Assembly (NCBI GenBank): GCA_947259885.1
Contig: CAMYNW010000004.1
Location: forward strand, 157,446 to 221,445
Origin: an uncultured Gammaproteobacteria bacterium
Lineage (GTDB): Bacteria > Pseudomonadota > Gammaproteobacteria > Arenicellales > Poriferihabitantaceae
Direction of reading: 5' to 3'
DNA: 64,000 bases
Every line of letters begins with the position of its first letter. Position 1 is the stretch's first letter. The notes beneath the pieces are model-generated. The model saw only the letters and a list, made by a program, of their open reading frames with translations, had not been told where the DNA came from and did not search any database. Of the stretch, positions 41,277 to 49,278 are shown one piece after another. Position numbers and translations under genes: made by a program.

Positions 41277-42698
41277 TTAGCCGGTTAAAACACGCTTCTT
41301 CAAAGGGTGAATAGCCTGATACACCACTATCAGAAAAAAGACGCCGCCAATGATCGAGATTAGGCCCCCAAGGCCCATCATTCCCATGCCTGCAATTTGC
41401 TCGAAGCGCTCCAGACCTTGTTCCGCCCCGGCGGTCTTGCGCTGAACCCCGTACCCACCGGACCAGGCTAAACCAAGAATGTGCATGAGCTGACCGCCGC
41501 CGTAGATGCCCGGTTGCCATCTGGCGAGTCGTCCGCTGATTTTTCTAAAGCCAAGTTTGGGTATCAGGTGATAAGTAATCCCCATGAACGCCATGGTGAC
41601 CCCGACGATAGAGCCGTGATAGTGCGCCGGCACGGTGACGTTACTGGCGTGAATCATGAAACCGATTATCCCGCCGACACCAAACAGCAAAACCGAAAAT
41701 ACTAGAGTGCGGCGTTCGATTTCAGTGCCTGGGGTGGGTCGCCAGTTGTCAATGATGGCCCAGGTGACTGCCAGACCGATTGGAACCGCGCCCAGCGCGC
41801 CGCCAAATTTCATCAGCTGTATAAACCAGAATAAATGCGCGCCGGAACTGACATCGAATGACACGTAGATAACTGGTACCGCTAATAACGGGGACAAGCC
41901 CAGCACGAACAGGACCAGCACTACGCGGGGCGAGATTCGCAGGTGAGCACCACTATTGCTCGCAAGCCAAAGCCAGGCCACCAGCATTAATTGCGTATGA
42001 CTGAACTGAATAACATGCCCACCTCCCCAGAACAACCGGTCATAGTAGGCATGTCCTTCGAAGTCATTGCTAATACCAAGATAAGACATGACTAATGCGA
42101 AAATCGCGAAAAAAGACGCGACCACGGCGACGAAAAGTCCAAACCGTAAAACGCTTTCGCCACTGACCCTGCCGCTGACCTTCCAGCGGGCGAGCAGGGT
42201 GCGTAAAACCAATATACTGAATCCAATCCCAAAAATACCAAGACCTACAAAGAACGTAGTACTTTGCAGGACCGGTATATAGTTGCTCATCAGCGGATAA
42301 CTCTCGCCGGTGAATGGAGAAACGGTGATAATTACAGTGCCGACAGCGGCCAGAAACAATGCCGCGCTTCCACAGGATCTGCAACGATTGGCGCTGTTAT
42401 AACTCCAGAACACACCGGCAAAGGATAGAAACCAGACCAGCACGGTCAGATCCACATGCACGACCAAAGCGGTACGAAAGAAATCAACCCAGGGAATAAT
42501 TTCCTGAAAGAAAGGCGTGCGAGACAGTACCACCAGGATAGAAAACAACCCGCCTACAACCAAAGCGGCAAGCCCAAGAAAAATCCAGCCGACGGTCAAC
42601 CGCTGCGCGTCACGATCCGGCAAAGGCAGGGCGAATTGGTATCGAATAGTGTCCGAATCAGCTGTTGAGTTTGTTATCGAATTATTATTAAAGCTCAT
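41277..42698 (-). CDS. Divergent haem-copper oxidase superfamily subunit I (probable nitric oxide reductase-type)
   Basis: A 473-residue, ~12-helix protein of the cbb3/NorB-like branch. Haem-ligand candidates are H81 (ALVVHVDLT) and the H359-Y-H361 pair (VPAHYHGS). The active-site helix reads WGGGHVIQFSHTQ: H228 is kept but the residue four places on, Tyr in B-type oxidases, is Phe. The His-His pair normally supplied by the next helix is also missing (only SFDVSSGAHLFWF). This is not a usual oxygen-reducing site; related non-canonical groups (gNOR, eNOR and others) are described as NO reductases. Subgroup unresolved. It is convergent with the DMT gene and divergent from a small membrane protein gene. 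Confidence 0.72.
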   Translation of the reverse strand: MSFNNNSITNSTADSDTIRYQFALPLPDRDAQRLTVGWIFLGLAALVVGGLFSILVVLSRTPFFQEIIPWVDFFRTALVVHVDLTVLVWFLSFAGVFWSYNSANRCRSCGSAALFLAAVGTVIITVSPFTGESYPLMSNYIPVLQSTTFFVGLGIFGIGFSILVLRTLLARWKVSGRVSGESVLRFGLFVAVVASFFAIFALVMSYLGISNDFEGHAYYDRLFWGGGHVIQFSHTQLMLVAWLWLASNSGAHLRISPRVVLVLFVLGLSPLLAVPVIYVSFDVSSGAHLFWFIQLMKFGGALGAVPIGLAVTWAIIDNWRPTPGTEIERRTLVFSVLLFGVGGIIGFMIHASNVTVPAHYHGSIVGVTMAFMGITYHLIPKLGFRKISGRLARWQPGIYGGGQLMHILGLAWSGGYGVQRKTAGAEQGLERFEQIAGMGMMGLGGLISIIGGVFFLIVVYQAIHPLKKRVLTG

Positions 42699-42756
42699 CT
42701 GCGCATTCTAAAAGTTTTCGTATTTTGTTGCATTGGTCAATTTATCTAAAAAGCAT

Positions 42757-42775
42757 CATGTGGTGTAATCACATG
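42757..42775. promoter_or_regulatory. Inverted repeat between divergent oxidase and small-protein genes
   Basis: CATGTG (42757-42762) and CACATG (42770-42775) are separated by seven bases in the 109-base divergent region. It could be an operator for both genes; the cognate factor is not recognised. Confidence 0.4.
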
Positions 42776-42807
42776 AAACTAATAGCGGACGATTTGTCGA
42801 GACCTTG

Positions 42808-43041
42808 ATGCGATCAAAAAACCGGATAGCGGTTTCAGTGGGGATAATTACCCCAGGCTTGGTCGCATCAGCGAATGTCGCGAGCCAAATCCAGCCTGAG
42901 CAACTCTCTGCTCATGATGATGACGTGCAGGATAATTCAATGATGGGGTTTTTTGCAGTCGGGTTAGTGATCAATATTGCTCTGGTTGCCGCTTATTTTA
43001 TCTGGGCTTACAAGCAATGGAAGCGAAAGCGGGATAACTAA
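42808..43041 (+). CDS. Small exported/one-helix membrane protein beside the oxidase
   Basis: A 77-residue protein: a hydrophobic N-terminal signal (VSVGIITPGLVASANVAS), a short acidic, His-containing stretch (SAHDDDVQDN), then one membrane helix (FFAVGLVINIALVAAYFIWAY) ending in a strongly basic tail. The design resembles small accessory subunits of haem-copper oxidases, and it is divergent from one. I do not recognise the family. Confidence 0.6.
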   Translation: MRSKNRIAVSVGIITPGLVASANVASQIQPEQLSAHDDDVQDNSMMGFFAVGLVINIALVAAYFIWAYKQWKRKRDN

Positions 43042-43082
43042 ATCTGCCACTCGCTCAGGAGTGGTCAAGAATTACTTCAGGT

Positions 43083-43730
43083 CTACCCCTTTATAAAATA
43101 GTCCCTGATTTGCAGATATTGGGAACTGATAACCTCAGGGTAATGGGGTTGTGAGAAAGTTGCGACCAGTCTGCCAAATGGGTCTACGAGAAAGATTGCG
43201 CTGGTATGCGCAACGATATAATTTCCAGGCGAACTTTCAGGCTCAAGCATATAGCCCGCTCCGAACTGATTGGATAACGCATCAATATCCTGCTTCCCTG
43301 AAGTGGCGCCAACAAATTCATCATTGAAAAACGAGACGTATGCATTTAATTTATCGGTGGTATCGCGTTCAGGATCAACAGAAACAAAGACCACCTGGGT
43401 GTTGATGGGCAACTCATCTTGTGCGGACTTAAGGTGTCCATCAACGACGTTTAGCGTGTGCAGAGTAGCCGGGCACACATCCGGGCATGAGGTGTAACCG
43501 AAAAAGATAAAGCTCCACTTGTTCTTTAGGTTGTCCAGATTGAAGCTGACATTGTTATGATCGACCAGGTTGAATGGCCGTAACAGCTTGAACTCTGGAC
43601 GTAAAACACCCTCCAATTCAGTCGGTGGTGCGGCAGGTTTCACTACCAGATAGGTGCCGAGCATCACGCTCAGAAAGATCGCAAACAGCACCGCGGTGCC
43701 GAGTGGCAGTCTGTCAATCCACCTTGACAT
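43083..43730 (-). CDS. SCO1/SenC-type copper chaperone
   Basis: A 215-residue membrane-anchored thioredoxin-fold protein. One N-terminal helix is followed by FFGYTSCPDVCPATLHTL with the CxxxC copper motif and, later, VAHTSAIFLVDPFGR with the conserved His. SCO proteins deliver copper to CuA or to other copper sites. It is last in a leftward set of hemerythrin, secreted protein and SCO, and overlaps the secreted-protein gene by 17 bases. Confidence 0.92.
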   Translation of the reverse strand: MSRWIDRLPLGTAVLFAIFLSVMLGTYLVVKPAAPPTELEGVLRPEFKLLRPFNLVDHNNVSFNLDNLKNKWSFIFFGYTSCPDVCPATLHTLNVVDGHLKSAQDELPINTQVVFVSVDPERDTTDKLNAYVSFFNDEFVGATSGKQDIDALSNQFGAGYMLEPESSPGNYIVAHTSAIFLVDPFGRLVATFSQPHYPEVISSQYLQIRDYFIKG

Positions 43731-44292
43731 GGTGATATTTGATTATGTGCTCATTGATCACCCCGGGCTTGATCAGTTCCAGAAACCCGTCATGCAGCTT
43801 GATAGTGCACGGTGCCAATGAACCGCATTCGTAGATGATCCGGTCTTCGACAAAGCCGAATTTTTCAATATGAACTGTTGCGTTCTGTTCCAGAAGGCCA
43901 AATTTCCCCCGTATGTATGCGCTTGTTGAGGTCTCACTCTTAGCCTGTTCCAGCACCCTGGTAATGGTATCAGGCTGCACTGATTCGGCGTATGGGTGCG
44001 GTACGTATAGCGTGGCAATCCAGTTGTTCTCAAACAACTTCATATAAATATTGTTATTGATCGTTCGTGTGGGGCTGTCATTATTACCTTCTCGAGAGTA
44101 ATGACCGAGAAGGGCATTGGTATTAAGCGGTGTCTGTTGCGATAGAGCCGCGCATGGCATTGCAGCAGCGAGCGCAATAATAAGGCAATGCAGGGACCGG
44201 GCCAGTCGAGTCCCTATTGTTCGCTTGCGACTATATCGTTTTTTACCCAAACGATCTCTTGGGTTCGCGGGATCAAAATATTTATGCTGCAT
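43714..44292 (-). CDS. Secreted protein of unknown function in the SCO operon
   Basis: About 192 residues. A basic N-terminal region (GKKRYSRKRTIGTRLARS) precedes a hydrophobic signal (CLIIALAAAMPCAALS). The mature part shows alternating beta-like segments (NNIYMKLFENNWIATLYVP; TVHIEKFGFVEDRIIYECG) and two Cys (ECGSLAPC). I do not recognise the family. ATG at 44292 is used; a TTG five codons earlier is possible. Its place between hemerythrin and SCO suggests envelope copper or respiratory function. Confidence 0.55.
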   Translation of the reverse strand: MQHKYFDPANPRDRLGKKRYSRKRTIGTRLARSLHCLIIALAAAMPCAALSQQTPLNTNALLGHYSREGNNDSPTRTINNNIYMKLFENNWIATLYVPHPYAESVQPDTITRVLEQAKSETSTSAYIRGKFGLLEQNATVHIEKFGFVEDRIIYECGSLAPCTIKLHDGFLELIKPGVINEHIIKYHHVKVD

Positions 44293-44307
44293 TCTGAGGT
44301 TGAACAA

Positions 44308-44826
44308 CTAACCAGCCCGACCAAACAACGCATCTTTTGCTTGTTGAATCAGCGATCTCATAGAAATTTCGTCAACCGCGACGTGAGACATCATATCGGT
44401 TAGTTTATGCAATCGTGAATCGAATGTTTTAAAGTGGTTTTGAAACCAGTCATTGAGTTTTTGTTTGAATACCTGTTCGTTCAGATCGGTGCTGGCCTCG
44501 AACTCTTCTGTAATATCTCTGATATCGTCCAGCAAACGATCATGGTCAGCTTTATGTTCAAGGTATTGATCGTATCCATGTTTCTTCATCATCTGCTCCT
44601 CAAGAGCAAAATGTGCGGCGATACTTCCGTAAATGTCGCCTAAACTGTCGATGACCAGTTCTTTCTCAACCTTTCGGTCAATCATCGCATAGACTGCATT
44701 CACTTCATCGATCAGCTGTTTATGTTCGTGATCAACGCCGGGAATACCGGTACAAAAATTCTCTTGCCACTCAATTAACACCATCGTGCCATATGGTAAT
44801 CCCAGGTTAGATTTTGAATTTGACAT
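44308..44826 (-). CDS. Bacteriohemerythrin
   Basis: A 172-residue four-helix di-iron protein with the complete ligand set: H33 (GVDHEH), H72 and E76 (HFALEE), H91 and H95 (HKADH), H131 and D136 (HFKTFD). IEWQENFCTGIPGVDHEHKQLI is the usual opening. The start is flexible because MSNSKSNLGLPYG is poorly conserved. Bacteriohemerythrins bind oxygen or NO; the neighbourhood of predicted NO reductases favours NO binding or delivery, as an inference. Confidence 0.93.
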   Translation of the reverse strand: MSNSKSNLGLPYGTMVLIEWQENFCTGIPGVDHEHKQLIDEVNAVYAMIDRKVEKELVIDSLGDIYGSIAAHFALEEQMMKKHGYDQYLEHKADHDRLLDDIRDITEEFEASTDLNEQVFKQKLNDWFQNHFKTFDSRLHKLTDMMSHVAVDEISMRSLIQQAKDALFGRAG

Positions 44827-44874
44827 TTGTCAAGGACGCAACAGCGCGGGTCAAATACTTTTACTGAGCGAAAG

Positions 44875-44880
44875 TATAAT
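44875..44880 (+). promoter_or_regulatory. -10-like element upstream of the CuA oxidase operon
   Basis: A perfect TATAAT lies 113 bases before the first gene of the rightward operon. No good -35 is found at the right distance, so an activator may be needed. Confidence 0.35.
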
Positions 44881-44992
44881 CTGGCCGGCAATAAAGGGCT
44901 AATTCTCCGAGCGAAATTGCAGTTGGAGGGAGTGCAGACAGCCGGACCTAGTGACTACTATCTTTTTATAAAGCTCGTTAAGGAGGCTTTCC

Positions 44993-45154
44993 GTGCCCCA
45001 AGAAGAAAACCTGCAAGAACCAGAGCGCATCCCTTTCTTTCAGAGATTGCTCGAAAATCCGTTTCTGTTGCTCTTTCTCGGCGTTGTCGTGCCCACAGTT
45101 TTCTACATACTTTGGGGGATCATGGAAATCGCCACAATACCCGTCGCCCAATAA
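44993..45154 (+). CDS. 53-residue one-helix protein, putative small oxidase subunit
   Basis: A short gene starting with GTG six bases after a perfect AGGAGG (44981-44986). The product begins MPQEENLQEPERIPFF, then has one membrane helix (FLLLFLGVVVPTVFYILWGI) and ends EIATIPVAQ. It lies 16 bp before the CuA subunit II start. A one-helix subunit ahead of subunits II and I recalls subunit IIa of ba3-type oxidases. The strong ribosome site, gene spacing and helix make it a real gene. Confidence 0.8.
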   Translation: MPQEENLQEPERIPFFQRLLENPFLLLFLGVVVPTVFYILWGIMEIATIPVAQ

Positions 45155-45170
45155 TCCAGGGGAACCCGCA

Positions 45171-45710
45171 ATGACTTCATTTTTACCGCCATCTGAACGT
45201 ATCTGGTGGAAAGTGCCTATTGGCAGACAAGAACTGGTGTGGATTGGTATCGCACTGGTTTGGTGCCTGATTATGTTTTTCATGATGCCTTACTGGCATT
45301 TGTACGGAAAACAGAATCTGTCAAACGAAGCCTATCAAACCACGCCAGCCAGTTTTCAGGCCAAGGTCGATGGCATGGTCGAGCAATACAAGGTTGGGGA
45401 AGAAGCCGGTATGCCCGTCGTACGACCGCCGGCAGGCAGTGATATCTATATGCTGGGAAGGTTATGGCAGTGGTACCCGATTCTCGAGCTGGAAAAAGAT
45501 AAGTCGTATCGACTGCATCTTTCTTCGATGGATTGGAACCACGGCTTTTCGCTTCAACCAGTAAACATCAATCTTCAAATTATTCCAGGCTACGAGATGG
45601 TCCTTACTGTAACGCCGGACCAGATCGGTGACTATGCAGTGGTGTGCAATGAATATTGCGGAATTGGACACCATACGATGCTTGGAAAAATTTACGTAAA
45701 GGAGATCTGA
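45171..45710 (+). CDS. Haem-copper oxidase subunit II with CuA site (NorS/CoxB-like)
   Basis: A 179-residue protein with one N-terminal helix (ELVWIGIALVWCLIMFFMMP) and a periplasmic cupredoxin domain. All CuA ligands are present: H124 (DWNHGFSLQP), C159, E161, C163, H167 and M170 in CNEYCGIGHHTM. It therefore takes electrons from a cytochrome c or similar carrier. The single helix and short length fit B-type subunits. It ends one base before subunit I. Confidence 0.92.
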   Translation: MTSFLPPSERIWWKVPIGRQELVWIGIALVWCLIMFFMMPYWHLYGKQNLSNEAYQTTPASFQAKVDGMVEQYKVGEEAGMPVVRPPAGSDIYMLGRLWQWYPILELEKDKSYRLHLSSMDWNHGFSLQPVNINLQIIPGYEMVLTVTPDQIGDYAVVCNEYCGIGHHTMLGKIYVKEI

Positions 45711-45711
45711 C

Positions 45712-47445
45712 ATGGCACGATTCAGAGTATGCCCGGACTCCGGGTTCTATTTTGACAAGTCGGCGGAAAGCCTGATGAAGGTTAACGCTGTGGCTGCAGC
45801 CGTTTCGCTGCTGATTGCGGGCATCATGGCGCTCGGAGTGATCCTGACCCGCTGGCAAGAGGTTCATCTGCTGCCGGCCGACCTGTTCTACCAGGCCTTG
45901 ACCCTGCACGGCATCAACGCGCTGATCTTCTGGATCATATTCTTCGAAATAGCGATCATGTACTTCGCTGCGTCAACTTTATTGCGCTGTCGACTGGCCG
46001 CGCCCAAGTGGGCCTGGACAGGATTTGTGCTGATGATTATCGGTGCGGTCATGAACAACGTCGCGGTCTTTCAAGGGCGCTCAAGCGTCATGATGACCTC
46101 CTATGCGCCAATGCAGGCTGAGCCCCATTTTTACCTAGGATTGATCCTGTTTGCAGTGGGCGCGCTGATTGGCTGCTTTGTATTTCTCGGTACGCTCGTG
46201 ATCGCCAAGGACGAAAAAACCTATGAAGGCTCGATACCGCTGGTGACATTCGGAGCACTAACGGCCTGTATCATCGCGGTATTTACGATTGCTTGCGGAG
46301 CGATCATTCTTATCCCGACGTTTCTCTGGTCGATTGGCTACATCAATCATATTGATGCCGCAATGTATCGACTGGTGTGGTGGGGGTTGGGGCACTCATC
46401 ACAGCAAATCAACGTCGCTGCCCATGTTTCCGTCTGGTACTTGATCGCAGGTGTCTTATTCGGTGCGCGGCCGATGTCGGAAAAAGTCAGCAGATCTGCG
46501 TTTCTGCTCTACATTCTTTTTCTCCAGTTAGCCAGTGCACATCATATTCTGGTCGATCCAGGCATCAGTTCTGAGTGGAAAGTTTTTAACACCAGCTACG
46601 CGATGTACCTTGCGGTATTGGCCAGTATGATCCACGGATTGACCGTACCAGGATCAGTGGAGGTTGCTCAGCGTGCTAAAGGGCTGACCAAAGGCATGTT
46701 TGAGTGGCTGCGCAAGGCGCCATGGGACAATCCCGTGTTCTCAGGCTTTTTTCTGTCGCTCATTATCTTTGGGTTCATCGGAGGCATTACCGGAGTGGTC
46801 ATGGGCACCGAGCAGATCAATCTGATTATCCATAATACGATCTACGTCCCGGCACATTTTCATGCCACCGTAGCAGTCGGTACCACGCTTGCATTTATGG
46901 CGCTGACTTATTTATTGATCCCGGTGTTGTTCAGACGTGCCCTGTTCCTGCCCTGGGTCGCCAAGATGCAGCCCTATGTGTTCTCTGCCGGAATGACGCT
47001 GATGATTCTGTTTATGCTGGGTGCGGGCACACTGGGCGTATCGCGTCGTCACTGGGATATGGATTTTACCGGGGCATTGCTTAGTTTTGAGTATCCCGGG
47101 ACTGCCTACGTCATGATGGCAGTTGCCGGGATTGGCGGAGTGCTCGGCGTGCTCGGTGGGGTCATGTATCTTGTGGTGACTGTGGGTTCGCTGGTGTTCG
47201 GAAAGAAACTGGATGAATCTGCTGGATTTCTCCAGAGCTTTGGACTGCCTCTGCCTGCAGCTACCTACAATATCAGCCGGGCGGATCCTGTACCGATGGC
47301 CCCTAGACTGGCAGTTGAGGAGCACGGTTCTGCAGGTTTCGAGGCACCCGGGACGTTTGTTCTGGCGATGGCACTGCTGGTGTGTTTCGTGGTGTACTAC
47401 TTTATCAACTGGGGTTACCTGGCGTCAGTCTGGCCGCTCAGTTAA
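45712..47445 (+). CDS. B-type haem-copper oxidase subunit I lacking the active-site Tyr (sNOR/NorY-like)
   Basis: A 577-residue, ~13-helix protein. Haem and copper ligands are H66 (LTLHGINA), H228 (WWGLGHSSQQ), H277-H278 (ASAHHILVDPG) and the His residues of VPAHFHATVAVG. AHHILVDPG is typical of B-type (ba3) enzymes. In oxygen reductases a Tyr four places after the first CuB His forms the His-Tyr crosslink; here it is Gln232. Loss of this Tyr is shared by NO reductases of the superfamily, including the sNOR (norS-norY-senC) of ammonia oxidisers, whose gene order resembles this operon. NO reduction is inferred. Confidence 0.8.
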   Translation: MARFRVCPDSGFYFDKSAESLMKVNAVAAAVSLLIAGIMALGVILTRWQEVHLLPADLFYQALTLHGINALIFWIIFFEIAIMYFAASTLLRCRLAAPKWAWTGFVLMIIGAVMNNVAVFQGRSSVMMTSYAPMQAEPHFYLGLILFAVGALIGCFVFLGTLVIAKDEKTYEGSIPLVTFGALTACIIAVFTIACGAIILIPTFLWSIGYINHIDAAMYRLVWWGLGHSSQQINVAAHVSVWYLIAGVLFGARPMSEKVSRSAFLLYILFLQLASAHHILVDPGISSEWKVFNTSYAMYLAVLASMIHGLTVPGSVEVAQRAKGLTKGMFEWLRKAPWDNPVFSGFFLSLIIFGFIGGITGVVMGTEQINLIIHNTIYVPAHFHATVAVGTTLAFMALTYLLIPVLFRRALFLPWVAKMQPYVFSAGMTLMILFMLGAGTLGVSRRHWDMDFTGALLSFEYPGTAYVMMAVAGIGGVLGVLGGVMYLVVTVGSLVFGKKLDESAGFLQSFGLPLPAATYNISRADPVPMAPRLAVEEHGSAGFEAPGTFVLAMALLVCFVVYYFINWGYLASVWPLS

Positions 47446-47508
47446 AACCATGTCTTTTGACTTTCATTCGCGGGGTAAACCAAGGTTTGTCCCGCGAGCA
47501 TCGTTCTC

Positions 47509-48438
47509 ATGAAACAGCAGCTTCGCTTATTTCCAAATCAAAACGCGTTAATAGAAATTGACCGGCAGGCGGTGATGAGCCTGTTCAGTGACATTTCGAA
47601 TCTGATGAAACTTCGCATTGGTTTCGTCATGATGCTGACTGCGTTAGTGGCCATGGTGGCAACTCCAGGTCGTTCCCTTGGCGTTTTTGAGGCATTCGTG
47701 CTGGCCATGGGGATTATTTTATCGGCTGGCGCCGCAGGGGCATTCAATCAGTACTATGAGGTTGAGCTCGACCGCCTCATGCCGCGCACGCAGAATCGCC
47801 CGTTTGTGACCGGCAGGTTTAAAAAGGGGCCGTTGTGGATACTTTTTATTGGTGTACTACTGGTGGTTGGAGTGGCTTCCGCGGCATGGTACCTAAACGG
47901 TATGGCCGCGTTATACATATTTCTGGGGGCATTTTTCTATGCCATCGTCTACACCGTCTGGTTGAAGCGACGGACCTGGATGAATATCGTAATCGGCGGC
48001 GCCTCCGGAAGCTTTGCAGTGCTAGCTGGTGCGGCTGCTGTAGATCCTAATCTAGGTGCGGTACCGATTCTGTTAGCGCTGGCGCTGTTCTTCTGGACGC
48101 CCTCCCACTTCTGGTCTCTGGCGATTGCGAAACGACAGGACTATGCTTCCGCCCATGTGCCGATGCTACCGGTGATTATCGGTAACCAGCGCGCCGCCAG
48201 GGTGGTTATGGCCAACACTCTAGTGCTGGTGGCGATTTCAATCATGCCTTTTTTCTTCGAACTGGGCTGGATCTACCTGGCGTGCGCAGTGGCGGGAGGC
48301 GGCCTTTTCATATACCGGAATTATCAGATGATGCTCGACCCGTCTCCCAGGGTCGCAATGAAGAGTTTTCTTGCATCGCTTGTGCAGCTCGTTCTCCTTC
48401 TTATCGGGGCTGTTTTAGACGTATTGGTCCTTGGTTAA
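47509..48438 (+). CDS. ctaB: Protoheme IX farnesyltransferase (haem O synthase)
   Basis: A 309-residue UbiA-family prenyltransferase with about nine membrane helices. The prenyl-diphosphate motif NQYYEVELDRLMPRTQNRP and the loop FFWTPSHFWSLAIAKRQDYASAHVPMLPV are CtaB/Cox10 hallmarks. It makes haem O for the adjacent oxidase. An internal ATG at 47575 is closer to the usual N terminus; the first 22 residues may not be translated. Confidence 0.94.
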   Translation: MKQQLRLFPNQNALIEIDRQAVMSLFSDISNLMKLRIGFVMMLTALVAMVATPGRSLGVFEAFVLAMGIILSAGAAGAFNQYYEVELDRLMPRTQNRPFVTGRFKKGPLWILFIGVLLVVGVASAAWYLNGMAALYIFLGAFFYAIVYTVWLKRRTWMNIVIGGASGSFAVLAGAAAVDPNLGAVPILLALALFFWTPSHFWSLAIAKRQDYASAHVPMLPVIIGNQRAARVVMANTLVLVAISIMPFFFELGWIYLACAVAGGGLFIYRNYQMMLDPSPRVAMKSFLASLVQLVLLLIGAVLDVLVLG

Positions 48439-48447
48439 TCCAGTCGC

Positions 48448-49278
48448 GTGTTGCGATTCTCAGTACTGTTTTCCTGGCTGATGCTATGGTCGTGTGCGTT
48501 TGGTAATGCCGCAGCGCTCGAGCACTCGCAATCCGACACTGATAGTTTAACCGAGCAGGCAAAAGAGTTTGACTACGATGTAGCGCTCAGACTCAGTCAG
48601 TCAGCGATCGGTAATCAGTTGATCGAACAGAGTTTTGTTAACTCATCAGGCGCACAGATCAGGTTGAGTGATTTTCACGGGAAGCCCCTGGTCTTAAGTC
48701 TGGTATATACCAGCTGTTATCAAATCTGCCCCATGACTACCCGACATCTGTCAAAGGTCGTGGAGAAGGCGCGAGAGGCCCTCGGTCAAGATAGTTTTTC
48801 GATCGCAGTGGTCGGGTTCGATACCCGTGTCGATACGCCGGATGCGATGAGATTCTTCGCCGAAAAACAAGATATCAGTGACAAGGGATGGAACCTGCTT
48901 AGCATCGATCAGGCTGGAATGGAGAGATTGGCGAAGGATGTTGGTTTTGTCTTCTATCCCTCATCGAATGGATTCGATCATCTTATACAGGCAACCGTAA
49001 TCGATGCCGATGGCAAGGTGTATCGGCAGGTTTATGGTCAGGTTTTCGAGACGCCACTGCTGGTCGACCCACTGATCGACCTTGTGCTTGACCGGCCGCA
49101 ACCTGCGGAGTCGCTGTTTTCGGATCTGACAAAAAAAGTTAAGTTGTTTTGTACCACCTACGATCCAGTTCGGGATGGCTATTATTTCGACTATTCTCTA
49201 TTCCTGGGAATGCTTATCGGTGCAATAATCATCGCCTATACCGGCTTTGTGATGATAAGGGAGAGTCGTGCTCGTTAA
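48448..49278 (+). CDS. SCO/SenC-type copper chaperone with C-terminal membrane helix
   Basis: A 276-residue protein: signal peptide, thioredoxin-fold SCO domain with YTSCYQICPMTTRHL (C90 and C94) and FDHLIQATVID (His), then an extra region ending in a membrane helix (LFLGMLIGAIIIAYTGFVMI). The C-terminal anchor is unusual, since most SCO proteins are anchored at the N terminus. GTG start nine bases after ctaB. Likely loads CuA or CuB of the adjacent oxidase. Confidence 0.9.
   Translation: MLRFSVLFSWLMLWSCAFGNAAALEHSQSDTDSLTEQAKEFDYDVALRLSQSAIGNQLIEQSFVNSSGAQIRLSDFHGKPLVLSLVYTSCYQICPMTTRHLSKVVEKAREALGQDSFSIAVVGFDTRVDTPDAMRFFAEKQDISDKGWNLLSIDQAGMERLAKDVGFVFYPSSNGFDHLIQATVIDADGKVYRQVYGQVFETPLLVDPLIDLVLDRPQPAESLFSDLTKKVKLFCTTYDPVRDGYYFDYSLFLGMLIGAIIIAYTGFVMIRESRAR

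Noticed and set aside
42733..42746. TTGCATTGGTCAA as an FNR/DNR box near the divergent oxidase gene
   Set aside because: The half-sites are imperfect and the spacing is one base short of the 14-mer consensus.
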